Source: UBA1124 sp963933095
Lineage (GTDB): Bacteria; Pseudomonadota; Gammaproteobacteria; Pseudomonadales; Cellvibrionaceae
NCBI GenBank assembly: GCA_963933095.1
Contig: CAWVSV010000012.1
Span: 1 to 36,155 of the forward strand
Reading direction: 5' to 3'
DNA: 36,155 nt
Every line of letters starts with the position of its first letter. Positions within the stretch are counted from its first letter, which is position 1. The notes under the pieces are model-generated. The model searched no databases and was not told where the DNA came from. It was given only the letters and a program-made list of their open reading frames with translations. Both the position numbers and the translations under genes were made by a program. Positions 1 through 9,174 of this stretch are shown here, in pieces.

Positions 1-7
1 TTAAAAT

Positions 8-84
<77 letters not shown>

Positions 85-196
85 CCAGATCTCAACAGCG
101 CTTAGCTAACTGAGGCCGCGGATTATAGGGACGACTCCGGTAGAGGTCAATAGGTATGATGTTTTATTTTTTCTACCGCTATAATCGATACCTTCA

Positions 197-376
197 TCAC
201 ACCACCCCATGCCAGCGCGCTATAGCAAAGCTCAGTAGGCTTAGGCAAGTTAGCACAGCGACAACAACCGCCAGCAGCAACCACGGCCGAAAGGGCTTTC
301 GGTCGAAAGCATAAGTACCGCGCGACAATACTGCATCGACACGAGATTGATCTACATCTGATAATTCAGTATTCAT
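197..376 (-). CDS. Small membrane protein, DUF3094-like (59 aa)
   Basis: This 59-residue frame begins MNTELSDVDQSRVDAVLSRG and ends just after a single hydrophobic helix. A short charged N-terminal half is followed by the block DRKPFRPW and then a stretch rich in Leu, Val and Ala (about residues 32-53). The (R)KPFRPW block in front of one transmembrane helix is the hallmark of the DUF3094 family of small Pseudomonas-like inner-membrane proteins. No function is known for that family. It starts 28 bp after the acyl-CoA dehydrogenase stop codon on the same strand, so the two are probably co-transcribed. The ribosome binding site is weak. The family call is from memory of the motif, not from a search. 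Confidence 0.72.
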   Translation of the reverse strand: MNTELSDVDQSRVDAVLSRGTYAFDRKPFRPWLLLAVVVAVLTCLSLLSFAIARWHGVV

Positions 377-404
377 AGCGATGCATCACTGTTGGTAACC
401 TTGG

Positions 405-2183
405 TTAAAAAAGTTCCGCTGATAACTGCATTAGCGCGTCGCTACCTCGATCAATAGATTCAGCCAACGCCTTAGTTTGTGGCAGTAAATGGGCAAAGTA
501 AAAGCGTGCGGTAGCCAGTTTAGCCACATAATAGCCATCATCATTGTTTAGCGCGACCGCTGCGACACGTGCCCACAACCAAGCGTAAGTTACACAGCCA
601 AATAGTTGCAGATACTCCACACTGGCGCTACCAGCGGCGTTAGAATCACTACTCGAACGCTGCAATAAGCCCGCCGTCACCTTATCTAATCGTGCCAGCT
701 CCGCCTCTAATGGCGCTATAAACTCGGTCATCTGCGGCGAGACCTGTTGCGCAATCCAACGCCGTATTTCGCCGGTAAAGTCGTCGACCAACTGCCCACG
801 TGAGCCGATCACTTTGCGCGCCGTTAAATCCAGCGCCTGAATACCGTTGGTACCCTCGTAAATTTGCGCAATACGCGTATCGCGCACCAGTTGCTCTTGC
901 CCATATTCACGGATGTAACCATGACCGCCGAAGACCTGCTGCCCTATTACACAAACATCAAAGCCTTTATCGGTAAAAAAAGCTTTGCACACCGGTGTTA
1001 GTAGCGCGACGCGATTTTTTGCTTGCTGTATATCCACATCGACATCACTGTATTTGGCAATATCCAGCTGCTCGGCAGTGTAAACCGCCAGCGCGCGTGC
1101 GCCTTCTGTCCAAGCGCGCATGGTCAATAGCATCCGGCGAACGTCTGGATGCACAATAATCGGGTCGGCTATTTTATCCAAGCTAACAGGACCGGTAGCA
1201 GCGCGACCCTGCAAACGCTCGCGAGCGTAGCCGCGCGCATTCTGATAGGACATTTCGCCCGAACCTATGCCCTGTAAGCCAATCGATAAGCGCTCGTAAT
1301 TCATCATGGTGAACATACATTTTAAACCCTGATGCGGTTCGCCAATTAAATAACCACGGGCATTATCGTAATTAATGACGCAGGTACTAGAGGCGCGAAT
1401 ACCCATCTTGTGCTCGATCGAACCACAGTGGACGCCATTGCTGTCAGCAGATAATTCACCATTGTCATGAGGCCAAAGTTTAGGCACTAAAAACAGTGAA
1501 ATACCTTTTGCGCCCACAGGAGCATCGGGCAACTTGGCCAAGACAAAATGAATGATATTGTCGCTCAGATCATGCTCGCCAGCAGTGATAAATATCTTGC
1601 TGCCGCTAATGGCAAAAGTGCCATCGTTGAGGCTTTCGGCCCGAGTACGAATAATACCTAAATCGGTACCAACGTGCGGCTCAGTTAACGCCATAGCCCC
1701 AGACCATAGACCCATATAGAGTTTGGGTAAAAACTGCTGTTTTAACACTTCACTGCCGTGTACATCGAGCGCAATACACGCTCCGGCAGTTAACGCAGGG
1801 TAAAGTGCAAATGCATTATTGGCCGAGTAGAGCATCTCTTCGCAAAGCACGCTCAAGGTTTTTGGCATACCCATGCCACCAAATTCAGGATTTCCGGCAA
1901 GCCCCGTCCACCCACCGTCAATATAAGAGCGATAAGCCTCCTTAAAGCCTTTAGGTGTAATTACCTCGCCATCATTCCAGTGGCAGCCCTCTTCGTCGCC
2001 CGAACGATTTAGAGGCGCAATTAAAGCAGTACTCACCTTAGCCGACTCTTCCAAAATGGCATCGGCAGTATCCCGCTCAGCCATATCGCTTAAACCGGCC
2101 AGCTTGGGCCAACGCTCTTGGACACGAAAAAGCTCATAAAGTAGAAAACGCATATCGGTTAACGGAGCCAAGTATTCAGCCAT
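405..2183 (-). CDS. Acyl-CoA dehydrogenase, large (DmdC/FadE-like) type, 592 aa
   Basis: An FAD-dependent flavoprotein that introduces a trans-2 double bond into acyl-CoA esters and passes electrons to ETF. At 592 residues it belongs to the long class with an extra N-terminal segment and an extra C-terminal helical domain, like 3-methylmercaptopropionyl-CoA dehydrogenase and its relatives, rather than the usual 380-residue class. Visible marks are the FAD/substrate loop ALTEPHVGTD (165-174), the GGHGYIREY segment (419-427), and IYEGTNGIQ (441-449), whose Glu443 sits where the catalytic base lies in this family. The substrate cannot be told: fatty, branched or methylthio acyl-CoA are all possible. 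The small DUF3094-like gene follows it closely. Confidence 0.93.
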   Translation of the reverse strand: MAEYLAPLTDMRFLLYELFRVQERWPKLAGLSDMAERDTADAILEESAKVSTALIAPLNRSGDEEGCHWNDGEVITPKGFKEAYRSYIDGGWTGLAGNPEFGGMGMPKTLSVLCEEMLYSANNAFALYPALTAGACIALDVHGSEVLKQQFLPKLYMGLWSGAMALTEPHVGTDLGIIRTRAESLNDGTFAISGSKIFITAGEHDLSDNIIHFVLAKLPDAPVGAKGISLFLVPKLWPHDNGELSADSNGVHCGSIEHKMGIRASSTCVINYDNARGYLIGEPHQGLKCMFTMMNYERLSIGLQGIGSGEMSYQNARGYARERLQGRAATGPVSLDKIADPIIVHPDVRRMLLTMRAWTEGARALAVYTAEQLDIAKYSDVDVDIQQAKNRVALLTPVCKAFFTDKGFDVCVIGQQVFGGHGYIREYGQEQLVRDTRIAQIYEGTNGIQALDLTARKVIGSRGQLVDDFTGEIRRWIAQQVSPQMTEFIAPLEAELARLDKVTAGLLQRSSSDSNAAGSASVEYLQLFGCVTYAWLWARVAAVALNNDDGYYVAKLATARFYFAHLLPQTKALAESIDRGSDALMQLSAELF

Positions 2184-2680
2184 GAAGTCTCCAGTTAGCT
2201 GTGTAAATCGTGGTTGCTATAGCTAAAGTGTAGTCCTAGGTGAGCCAGAACGCTGAACACGCGACAGAACTTCGGCCCACCGCTTACCCTGGCCTCTTTT
2301 AATGAGGCTACTTAAGGTGGCCGAGAACAAAAAAATGCCAGTATCAACTAACGCTTAAGCTATTTAATCTAGATAGGTGCCGAGCGGCTCTATATTTGGA
2401 ATATTAATGCCTATGTCGATTAAAGGCTGATTTAAGTTGATGCTGCGGGGAGGAGGAGGAAACCGTCTCAATGAGATCAATGACCTGTTAGCAACATTTA
2501 CGATTACTCGAGCTCACACGCCTAACGGGCACTGAGATTGTTGTCAGCCTTGTTAACGCTGCCGCTCTTCTTAGCGCACCACAGATTATTATGCGCTCTA
2601 CTCGACGACTGTAAAACGAACTACGAGACAGCCCACATACAACCCCAGCAGGGGCTTATATGCAGGTCTAAAATGGCCGG
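2184..2680. other. Intergenic region, about 500 bp, no gene seen
   Basis: This gap lies upstream of the acyl-CoA dehydrogenase and downstream of the sulfatase. I see no open frame with family resemblance on either strand. Two small structures stand out. A CCCC-TGCT-GGGG hairpin near 2643-2655 could end the sulfatase transcript but has no T-run. A very purine-rich AGGAGGAGG near 2451-2461 sits ahead of an ATG at 2471 that opens a frame of only six codons. The region may carry the dehydrogenase promoter, but no clear pair of boxes was found. Confidence 0.5.
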
Positions 2681-4288
2681 CTAGATCGCTATTTGATTCG
2701 TTTTCTGATCTGTATGATCAGTTACATCACCGTACAACGCCCTTAAATTTGCCAACTCATTCGTGAGTAAAAGCACTGTGCTGTATTGCTTTTTATCGGC
2801 GTATATATTGTTCAATTCATTCGGGTCAATATCCAAATCATATAATTCCCATTCCTTGATATCGTAATAATGAATCAATTTGTACCTGTCTGTGCGCACT
2901 CCGCGATGCCTATTAACAGAGTGCCAGCCGTGCGGATATTCATAATAGTGGTAATACACCGAATCTCTCCACTCACCGGCGGTGCGTTTAGTGTCAAGAC
3001 GGCCATTTTGCATAATGCCTTTGAGTGATAAACCCTGCATATCTTCAGGAATTTTGACGCCGGCTAAATCTAACAGGGTAGGCGCCAAGTCTAGGTTCAT
3101 TACTAAATCATCAGACACTAACCCAGCCTTAATCATCTTGGGGTAACGAATAGCCAGCGGCATGCCAAAAGACTCTTCATACATAAATCTTTTATCAAAC
3201 CAACCGTGCTCGCCTAAATAGAAGCCCTGATCAGAAGTGTAGACAACAATAGTGTTATTACTGAGACCAGATTTGTCCAAATATTTCAGCAGCCGACCGA
3301 CATTATCATCAACCGATTTAACCGTAAGTAAGTAATCTCTGATGTAGCGCTGATACTTCCATATTGCCAGCTCAACGCCTGTTAATTTGGCGTCGTTAAA
3401 CTTCTTATTATCACTTTCGTAGGCGTTATCCCATGCCCGTCGCTGACCTTTAGTCATGCCGTTGTAAACGGTCTTCCATTCTGAAAGTGCATCCCAACTA
3501 GCATTACCACCAGTGTTAGTCTCTTTATCAACATGCAGCTTCATATCGAAAGAGCTATACATATCTGCTATCCGCATATCTTGATTTTTAACCGCTACGG
3601 AGCGGCCCTGGTAGTCATCAAAGAAGGTATCAGGAAGAGGGAAATCGATATTATTAAATGCGCCCAAGTCTTCAATATCGGGCATCCAATTACGGTGTGG
3701 AGCTTTGTGAAAATACATCATGGCAAAGGGTTTTGATTTGTCGCGCTGGGCAATTGTTTCAAGCGCAAAATCGGTGATTAGTTCGGTAACATAACCATGG
3801 TGTTTAACAGTACCCTTATCAGTAATAAATTCAGGATTATAGTAAGCGCCTTGCCCAGGTAGAATATTCCAAACATCAAACCCTGTGGGTTTAGATTTAA
3901 GGTGCCACTTTCCAATCATGGAGGTCTCATAACCAGCCGACTGCAACAGCATCTGCAATGTCTGCTGCTCGCCATCAAAGACATCTCGATTATCTTTGAC
4001 GCCATTAATATGGCTGTATTTACCCGTTAAGGCGACTGCACGACTGGGAGAGCAAATAGCGTTAGTAACAAAACTTTTATCAAAACGAATACCTTCATTG
4101 GCAATTCTATCCAAATTCGGCGTCTCTATAAGGCTGCTTCCATACGCTGACATGGCCTGTTTAGTATGATCATCGGTCATAATGAAAATGATATTGGGGC
4201 GAGATTGAAAACTTGTAGCGAATAAATTGTTCGAAAAAACCATCAATAGTATGATCAGGAAATAACAACAGAACAGACTCTTTTTCAT
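2681..4288 (-). CDS. Secreted S1-family sulfatase (arylsulfatase type)
   Basis: A type I sulfatase that hydrolyses sulfate esters, most likely on a sulfated carbohydrate. I start it at 4288 because MKKSLFCCYFLIILLMVF is a typical signal peptide; an in-frame ATG 12 codons upstream gives an unlikely N-terminus. From 4288 it is 535 residues. Metal ligands appear in MTDDH (37-41). The active-site signature CSPSR begins at Cys79, the residue converted to formylglycine. GKWHLKS and the late TSDQGFYLGEHGW motif complete the core, and the tail GVRTDRYKLIHYY...ELYDLDIDPNE is the usual C-terminal subdomain. No sulfatase-maturating enzyme, glycoside hydrolase or SusC/D pair lies nearby, so the substrate is unknown. 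It looks more AT-rich than the biotin genes beside it, which is compatible with transfer. Confidence 0.93.
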   Translation of the reverse strand: MKKSLFCCYFLIILLMVFSNNLFATSFQSRPNIIFIMTDDHTKQAMSAYGSSLIETPNLDRIANEGIRFDKSFVTNAICSPSRAVALTGKYSHINGVKDNRDVFDGEQQTLQMLLQSAGYETSMIGKWHLKSKPTGFDVWNILPGQGAYYNPEFITDKGTVKHHGYVTELITDFALETIAQRDKSKPFAMMYFHKAPHRNWMPDIEDLGAFNNIDFPLPDTFFDDYQGRSVAVKNQDMRIADMYSSFDMKLHVDKETNTGGNASWDALSEWKTVYNGMTKGQRRAWDNAYESDNKKFNDAKLTGVELAIWKYQRYIRDYLLTVKSVDDNVGRLLKYLDKSGLSNNTIVVYTSDQGFYLGEHGWFDKRFMYEESFGMPLAIRYPKMIKAGLVSDDLVMNLDLAPTLLDLAGVKIPEDMQGLSLKGIMQNGRLDTKRTAGEWRDSVYYHYYEYPHGWHSVNRHRGVRTDRYKLIHYYDIKEWELYDLDIDPNELNNIYADKKQYSTVLLLTNELANLRALYGDVTDHTDQKTNQIAI

Positions 4289-4334
4289 AAATACCACTAT
4301 AAATTTACTTTGATAACAACCCATCTGACTTCAG

Positions 4335-4364
4335 GCCCAGTAAAAATTGCTGCCGCTACTGGGC
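4335..4364. repeat. 8-bp inverted repeat (GCCCAGTA/TACTGGGC)
   Basis: Perfect 8-bp arms separated by 14 bases lie between bioD and the sulfatase. On the minus strand they fall after bioD and before the sulfatase start. There is no T-run, so it is either a weak terminator of the biotin operon or a protein-binding site for the sulfatase. Another 8-bp pair, GCAAGCTC (4391-4398) and GAGCTTGC (4430-4437), lies in the same gap. Confidence 0.35.
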
Positions 4365-4496
4365 TAAAAATCCGATGCAGTAGTCGATGAGCAAGCTCGC
4401 CATGTCGGATATGTTTAATACTATAGAAAGAGCTTGCAACATTTAGTTAAACAATAAGGCTGCATAACCACATAAAGAATCAACATACATACCGTT

Positions 4497-5195
4497 CTAT
4501 CGGCCAAGCAACGGTTCTAAGTCCATCTGCTCAGCAGCCTGCTCTATAGATGCGACTAAATCGTTTTGATCAATAAAGTCGACTTTAGCCAACAACGGGA
4601 ACGCCAACCGCGTCTCTATGCTATCGATATTTTCCTGCAGAGCCGGCATATTGGGATCAATACAGTTGGCGATCCAACCCGCAATTTGCAAACCATCGCG
4701 TAAAATCGCCTCCACCGTCAACAAGGTATGATTAATACAGCCGAGGCGCATACCCACCACTAAAATAACCGGCAGGCGCAGCTCTTTAACCAAGTCAGCC
4801 ATGGTTTCACGATTGTTTAACGGCACGCGCCAACCACCCGCACCCTCGACAACATTAAACTGACCGGCACACATTAAGGTGCCACGGCAGTAACCCGTGA
4901 GGCGAGATACAGTAATATTTTTGCCTGCTTTTTGGGCGGCTATATGGGGGGCTATAGCGGGCTCCAGAGCCACTGGATTGACAACTTCGTAGTCCAGATC
5001 TTTGCTCATACACTGCTGTAACAGCAGTGCATCATCGTTTTTTAACTCGCCATCCATCAGCTCGCAACCTGCCGCCACAGGTTTAATCGCGGCCGTGCTC
5101 AGACCTGTTTTGTGAGCGGCTTTCATCAGCGCGCAGGCGATAAAGGTTTTTCCTACCGACGTGTCGGTACCCGCAATAAAATAATTTTTAGCCAC
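4497..5195 (-). CDS. bioD: Dethiobiotin synthetase BioD
   Basis: An ATP-dependent cytosolic enzyme that closes the ureido ring of 7,8-diaminopelargonate with CO2 to give dethiobiotin, the step before BioB. The P-loop GTDTSVGKT (residues 9-17) is the family's form of Walker A, and VEGAGGWRVPLN matches the conserved second nucleotide/substrate loop. Its length of 232 residues is normal. It is the last gene of the biotin operon and begins 2 bp after the bioC stop, so translation is likely coupled. Confidence 0.96.
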   Translation of the reverse strand: MAKNYFIAGTDTSVGKTFIACALMKAAHKTGLSTAAIKPVAAGCELMDGELKNDDALLLQQCMSKDLDYEVVNPVALEPAIAPHIAAQKAGKNITVSRLTGYCRGTLMCAGQFNVVEGAGGWRVPLNNRETMADLVKELRLPVILVVGMRLGCINHTLLTVEAILRDGLQIAGWIANCIDPNMPALQENIDSIETRLAFPLLAKVDFIDQNDLVASIEQAAEQMDLEPLLGR

Positions 5196-5197
5196 AG

Positions 5198-5977
5198 TTA
5201 AGCTCTCAAATTTAAATAGTAAACTTCGTAGGTCGCAGGCAATTTCCCCTCGCTACGAAAGGTTTCATAGGCACTGCGAAATTTATCGATACCGGCGCGA
5301 CCCATTAAACCTTGGCTCTGGCCGCGGTTGATATTGTGTGCACCGATCGCCTTAAGCTCGCGGGTTAATTGCTGTAATTTTTCATAGCGAAGCGTTCGCG
5401 TTTCACACACAATTTCAGCACTGCTAAAATTTTCAGCCGCTATCGCCTCGGTTAGCGCTATATTTGATGCAAATTGATTGACATGCACATAATCATCAAC
5501 TTGCCGCCAAGCATGGCGCAATTCCGATAGTGTCTCCGGCCCTAAAGTAGCCAGCAATGCGTGGCCATTGGGACTCAATACTCGCTGCAGCTCAGAAAAT
5601 AATACGCGCAGATTTTCACACCACTGAATCGCCAGCGACGAGAAAATCAAATCGACACAGCCCGTTTGCAATGGCAGGCTTTCGGCATCGGCGCAGAGAT
5701 ACGCGGCGCTCAGTTCTCGCTGGCGCTGCGCAAACTGCAGCATACCCTCGGCTAAATCCAAAGCAATGATTTTAGCGGCGGGAAAACGCCGGCGCAGAGC
5801 GTCGGAAAAATAGCCGGTGCCGCAACCGAGATCAACAACAACCTGAGGTTTTAAATCGCAGGGTATCTGCCGCAACAATTCTGAACCTATATCGCGCTGC
5901 AAATGCGCGGCATTGTCGTAGCTGCTAGCGGCGCGCCCAAAAGAGGCCGCCACCTGTTTTTTATCCAGCGCGGTCAT
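5198..5977 (-). CDS. bioC: Malonyl-ACP O-methyltransferase BioC
   Basis: A SAM-dependent methyltransferase that caps malonyl-ACP (or -CoA) as a methyl ester, so that fatty acid synthesis can elongate it to pimeloyl-ACP methyl ester. SAM motif I is VVDLGCGTGYFSDAL near residues 48-62, and the acidic post-motif IIALDLAEGML follows. The start DKKQVAASFGRAASSYD is the typical BioC N-terminus. At 259 residues it has the usual length. The start codon overlaps the bioH stop by 4 bp, showing coupling with the esterase that later removes the methyl group. Confidence 0.95.
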   Translation of the reverse strand: MTALDKKQVAASFGRAASSYDNAAHLQRDIGSELLRQIPCDLKPQVVVDLGCGTGYFSDALRRRFPAAKIIALDLAEGMLQFAQRQRELSAAYLCADAESLPLQTGCVDLIFSSLAIQWCENLRVLFSELQRVLSPNGHALLATLGPETLSELRHAWRQVDDYVHVNQFASNIALTEAIAAENFSSAEIVCETRTLRYEKLQQLTRELKAIGAHNINRGQSQGLMGRAGIDKFRSAYETFRSEGKLPATYEVYYLNLRA

Positions 5978-6753
5978 ACTTGTACGACCAAAAAGTTTTG
6001 CAGCAACGCTAGAGTTTTTTGTACTTGGGTAATATGCGGGGCGTGACCGCAGTCAGAAATAATTTCAATCGCCTGATCTGGATTCAGAACCTGCATAGCC
6101 TCGGCCGTGGATACTGGCACCAGTGCATCTTTTTCGCCAAGCATATGCAGGCCGGGTATTGTCAAAGTGCTAAACACCGAGCGATTATCAATAGCGGCCA
6201 ATAACTGCAGAGCACAGTTCCAACCAGAATTTACCCCTTTGCTCTGCTCACTGCGTATTTTTTTCAAGGCCGCGCGCTCATCATTGTCACCCTGTGCTAT
6301 CAGCGCTGAAAACATCCTTAAGGTTTTTTCTGGCGCCGTGCAAAAACCTTGATAGAAGCCGCGTTCAATTTTGGCAGGCATGGCCGTACGCCAGCCATCG
6401 CCACACACAAATTTCAAATTACTGGCAACGGTCGCCAGCGCGGCAACTCGCTCGGGGTGCTGACCCGCCAACGCTGTAGCAAGCATGCCGCCCAGTGACC
6501 AGCCAATGTAAATAGCGCGCTCGGGCAGTACCGCAAGCAGCGCCGCCAGCCAATCATCCAGCCGTTCACTGTCAAGTTTTGGGCTGTTGCCAAAGCCGGG
6601 TAGGTCAAGGGTAAAGATATCGCGATGCTTATTTAATTCGGGCAGTAACTGTTGCCAGCAGTTAGCATCCGCCGCCCAACCGTGCAGTAATACTAATGGC
6701 ATATCACTATGACGTTCGCCGCTGGCCACATAAAAGTTTACGTTCAGCGTCAT
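5974..6753 (-). CDS. bioH: Pimeloyl-ACP methyl ester esterase BioH
   Basis: An alpha/beta hydrolase that removes the methyl group added by BioC, ending elongation and releasing pimeloyl-ACP for BioF. The nucleophile elbow GWSLGG places the catalytic serine at 86. The acid is probably Asp209 (LGEKDALVP) and the base His237 (DCGHAPHI). The oxyanion motif LLHGWAAD lies at 22-29. Its 259 residues match E. coli BioH. It overlaps bioF upstream and bioC downstream by 4 bp each, an arrangement that supports the specific assignment over a generic hydrolase. Confidence 0.95.
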   Translation of the reverse strand: MTLNVNFYVASGERHSDMPLVLLHGWAADANCWQQLLPELNKHRDIFTLDLPGFGNSPKLDSERLDDWLAALLAVLPERAIYIGWSLGGMLATALAGQHPERVAALATVASNLKFVCGDGWRTAMPAKIERGFYQGFCTAPEKTLRMFSALIAQGDNDERAALKKIRSEQSKGVNSGWNCALQLLAAIDNRSVFSTLTIPGLHMLGEKDALVPVSTAEAMQVLNPDQAIEIISDCGHAPHITQVQKTLALLQNFLVVQV

Positions 6754-7907
6754 ACTATTTCTGCCAAAACATTAAGCAACTGACAGATTTGTTGATCGGT
6801 GTGCTCAGCTGAAAAAGTAATCCGCAGACGCGAACTACCGACCGCCACTGTCGGCGGTCGAATAGCGCCCACCAAAATACCGCGCACCTCTAGCGCTGCC
6901 GCCACCTGCATAGTTTTGGCTTCGGAACCGAACAGTACCGGTTGGATCGGGGTCGCTGAATTAAGCAGCGTTAAGCCGAGCGAGGCTGCACCGGCCCGAA
7001 ACTGTTGAATGTTTTTTTGCAATTGCTGGCGGCGCCAGTGCTCGCTCTGAAGTAGCTTTAAGCTCACCCTTGTGGCGGCAGCTACAGCAGGCGGCAGTGC
7101 CGTGGTGTAAATGTAGGCACGAGAAAATTGAATTAACGTTTCAATGAGCACCTCACTACCCGTTATAAATGCCCCACTGGTACCAAAGGCTTTGCCCAGC
7201 GTGCCCATTAAAATCGGCAGCTGATTTTGACTTAAAGCAAAATGCTCGGCACTGCCGCCACCGTTGTTACCTAAGCAACCAAAGCCATGAGCGTCGTCGA
7301 CCATTAGCCAGCTATTGTTTTGCTCAGCCAGTGCTGACAATTTATCCAGCGGCGCGGTATCGCCATCCATACTAAATACGCCGTCGACAACGATTAACTT
7401 TCTCTCGGCGTCTGATTTTTTCAGCCTTGTAGCGAGGCTGCTCAAATCATTGTGCAGAAAACGCTGAAAACGCGCACCAGACAATAAGCCGCCATCGAGC
7501 AGTGAAGCGTGATTGAGCTTGTCTTCAAACACCGCATCGCCCTTACCCACTAGCGCGTTAATAGCTCCGAGGTTGGCCATATAACCAGAGGAAAATAACA
7601 GCGCTCGCTCGCGACCGCAGAAGTCAGCCAGCTCTTCCTCTAGGGCGTGGTGGTGCGCCGAATGACCGCAGACTAAATGCGAAGCGCCACTGCCGACACC
7701 ATACTTTTTTGCCGCGCGCACAAAAGCGCCAATCACATCAGGGTGATTGGCGAGACCGAGATAGTCATTGCTGCTAAAAGCCAGGTAAGGCTTACCATCG
7801 ACCACCAGCTCTGTGCTCTGGGGTGACTGCAGAGTCTTGCGACGGCGATAGAGGTTATCGCGCTCGCGAGCCTTGAGAGATGGCCTCAAGGCACTGTCAA
7901 TATTCAT
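6750..7907 (-). CDS. bioF: 8-amino-7-oxononanoate synthase BioF
   Basis: A PLP enzyme that condenses pimeloyl-ACP with L-alanine, losing CO2, to form 8-amino-7-oxononanoate (KAPA). The PLP lysine is Lys239 in GTLGKAFGTSG. The Asp-His pair that holds the cofactor lies in VDDAHGFG (203-210), and FSSNDYLGLA (44-53) is the family's N-terminal landmark. At 385 residues its length is standard. It sits about 105 bp downstream of bioB, the only sizeable gap in the operon, and overlaps bioH by 4 bp. Confidence 0.96.
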   Translation of the reverse strand: MNIDSALRPSLKARERDNLYRRRKTLQSPQSTELVVDGKPYLAFSSNDYLGLANHPDVIGAFVRAAKKYGVGSGASHLVCGHSAHHHALEEELADFCGRERALLFSSGYMANLGAINALVGKGDAVFEDKLNHASLLDGGLLSGARFQRFLHNDLSSLATRLKKSDAERKLIVVDGVFSMDGDTAPLDKLSALAEQNNSWLMVDDAHGFGCLGNNGGGSAEHFALSQNQLPILMGTLGKAFGTSGAFITGSEVLIETLIQFSRAYIYTTALPPAVAAATRVSLKLLQSEHWRRQQLQKNIQQFRAGAASLGLTLLNSATPIQPVLFGSEAKTMQVAAALEVRGILVGAIRPPTVAVGSSRLRITFSAEHTDQQICQLLNVLAEIV

Positions 7908-7982
7908 AAAGACCTTAGCACAATAGTTATTTTGTCCACTGGCGGCGCACCTTTAACAGTGCCTACATTTGGTGCTAAAAAG

Positions 7983-8008
7983 AAAAAGCCAGCTGGTACC
8001 AAGCTTTT
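7983..8008 (-). terminator. Weak hairpin with T-rich tail between bioB and bioF
   Basis: On the minus strand AAAAGC and GCTTTTT flank a centre containing GGTACC, followed by CTTTTT. It may partly stop or process the transcript after bioB. The stem is mostly A:T with an imperfect centre, so the call is tentative. Confidence 0.3.
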
Positions 8009-8012
8009 ATCT

Positions 8013-9101
8013 TTAAGCGGTATAGAAGAATTTATCGTTTTTAATCGACTCTTGCTCATCCGCCAAAGATTTTACCAGCGCCGCCTCCTGCTCTTTTTCA
8101 TCCATGTGAAGCTCATAAGATTCCTGATGAATACCCAAACGCTTAAACAGCAACATGTCTTTGCTAGCTTCTGGGTTTGGCGTAGTCAGCAGTTTTTCAC
8201 CGTAGAAGATCGAGTTGGCGCCGGCAAGATACGCCATGGCTTGCATCTGCTCGTTCATCTCTTCGCGACCGGCGGACAAACGCACATGTGACTTAGGCAT
8301 AATAATGCGCGCCACGGCGATAGTGCGGATAAAATCGAAGGGGTCCAGATCTGCCTGGTCAGCCATTGGCGTGCCCTCAACCTTAACCAACATATTCACC
8401 GGCACCGATTCTGGATGCTCTTTCATATTGGCCAACTGCTGCAACAGACCGGCGCGATCAGATTCCTCTTCGCCCATACCCACGATGCCGCCACAGCATA
8501 CTTTCATACCGGCATTGCGAACATTGTCGAGGGTTTCTAGGCGGTCGGAATAGGTACGCGTGGTAATAACATCGCCATAATACTCAGGAGAGGTGTCTAG
8601 ATTATGGTTGTAGTAGTCGAGACCGGCATCGGCCAGTTGCTCGGCCTGCTCGCTCTTGAGCATGCCAAGGGTCATACAGGTTTCAAGACCCAACCCTTTT
8701 ACGCCTTTAACCATATCGGTGACATAACCCATATCTCGGCCCTTGGGCGAGCGCCAGGCTGCCCCCATGCAGAAACGGGTAGCTCCAGATGCTTTGGCTG
8801 CTTTGGCCTCATCAATCACGGCCTGCACGGCCATCAGTTTTTCTTTCTCTAAGCCTGTGTCATAGCGCGCGCTCTGCGGGCAGTAGGCGCAATCTTCGGG
8901 GCAGGCTCCGGTTTTAATAGAGCAGAGTGTGCTCACCTGAACCTGATTGGGATCAAAATTAGCGCGATGTACCGTTTGCGCCTGAAACATCAGGTCGCTA
9001 AACGGCTGGGTAAACAGGGCCAGAATCTCTTCGCGAGACCAATCGTGGCGAATATCGGTAATAGCTTTTTTATTGAAAACAGGTTTAGCGACAGCGTTCA
9101 T
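8013..9101 (-). CDS. bioB: Biotin synthase BioB
   Basis: A radical SAM enzyme that inserts sulfur into dethiobiotin, the last step to biotin. The radical SAM motif CPEDCAYC gives the 4Fe-4S ligands Cys67, Cys71 and Cys74. YYNHNLDTSPEYY and GGIVGMGE are standard BioB blocks. The auxiliary 2Fe-2S arginine is probably in the late VRLSAGREEM segment. At 362 residues it is slightly longer than E. coli BioB, with a short extra N-terminus and a polar C-terminal tail. A good ribosome binding site (AAAGGA) sits before the ATG. It is the first gene of the operon, driven by the promoter and BirA-like operator upstream. bioA is not in this window. Confidence 0.97.
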   Translation of the reverse strand: MNAVAKPVFNKKAITDIRHDWSREEILALFTQPFSDLMFQAQTVHRANFDPNQVQVSTLCSIKTGACPEDCAYCPQSARYDTGLEKEKLMAVQAVIDEAKAAKASGATRFCMGAAWRSPKGRDMGYVTDMVKGVKGLGLETCMTLGMLKSEQAEQLADAGLDYYNHNLDTSPEYYGDVITTRTYSDRLETLDNVRNAGMKVCCGGIVGMGEEESDRAGLLQQLANMKEHPESVPVNMLVKVEGTPMADQADLDPFDFIRTIAVARIIMPKSHVRLSAGREEMNEQMQAMAYLAGANSIFYGEKLLTTPNPEASKDMLLFKRLGIHQESYELHMDEKEQEAALVKSLADEQESIKNDKFFYTA

Positions 9102-9146
9102 GATCTATCCTTTAACAACCCAAGGAGGGGATTTAAAATTATCGCC

Positions 9147-9174
9147 ATAATAGCCGCTGCCTCCTTGCTGTCAA
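9147..9174 (-). promoter_or_regulatory. Sigma70-type promoter of the biotin operon
   Basis: Reading the minus strand, a perfect -35 TTGACA (9174-9169) and a -10 TATTAT (9152-9147) are 16 bp apart. They would give a leader of about 40 nt before bioB. The -10 region also forms ATTAT-GGCG-ATAAT, a 5-bp inverted repeat. Confidence 0.7.

Noticed and set aside
7932..8291. 119-codon plus-strand frame opposite bioB
   Set aside because: It is mostly the complement of the bioB 3' end and has no independent support.
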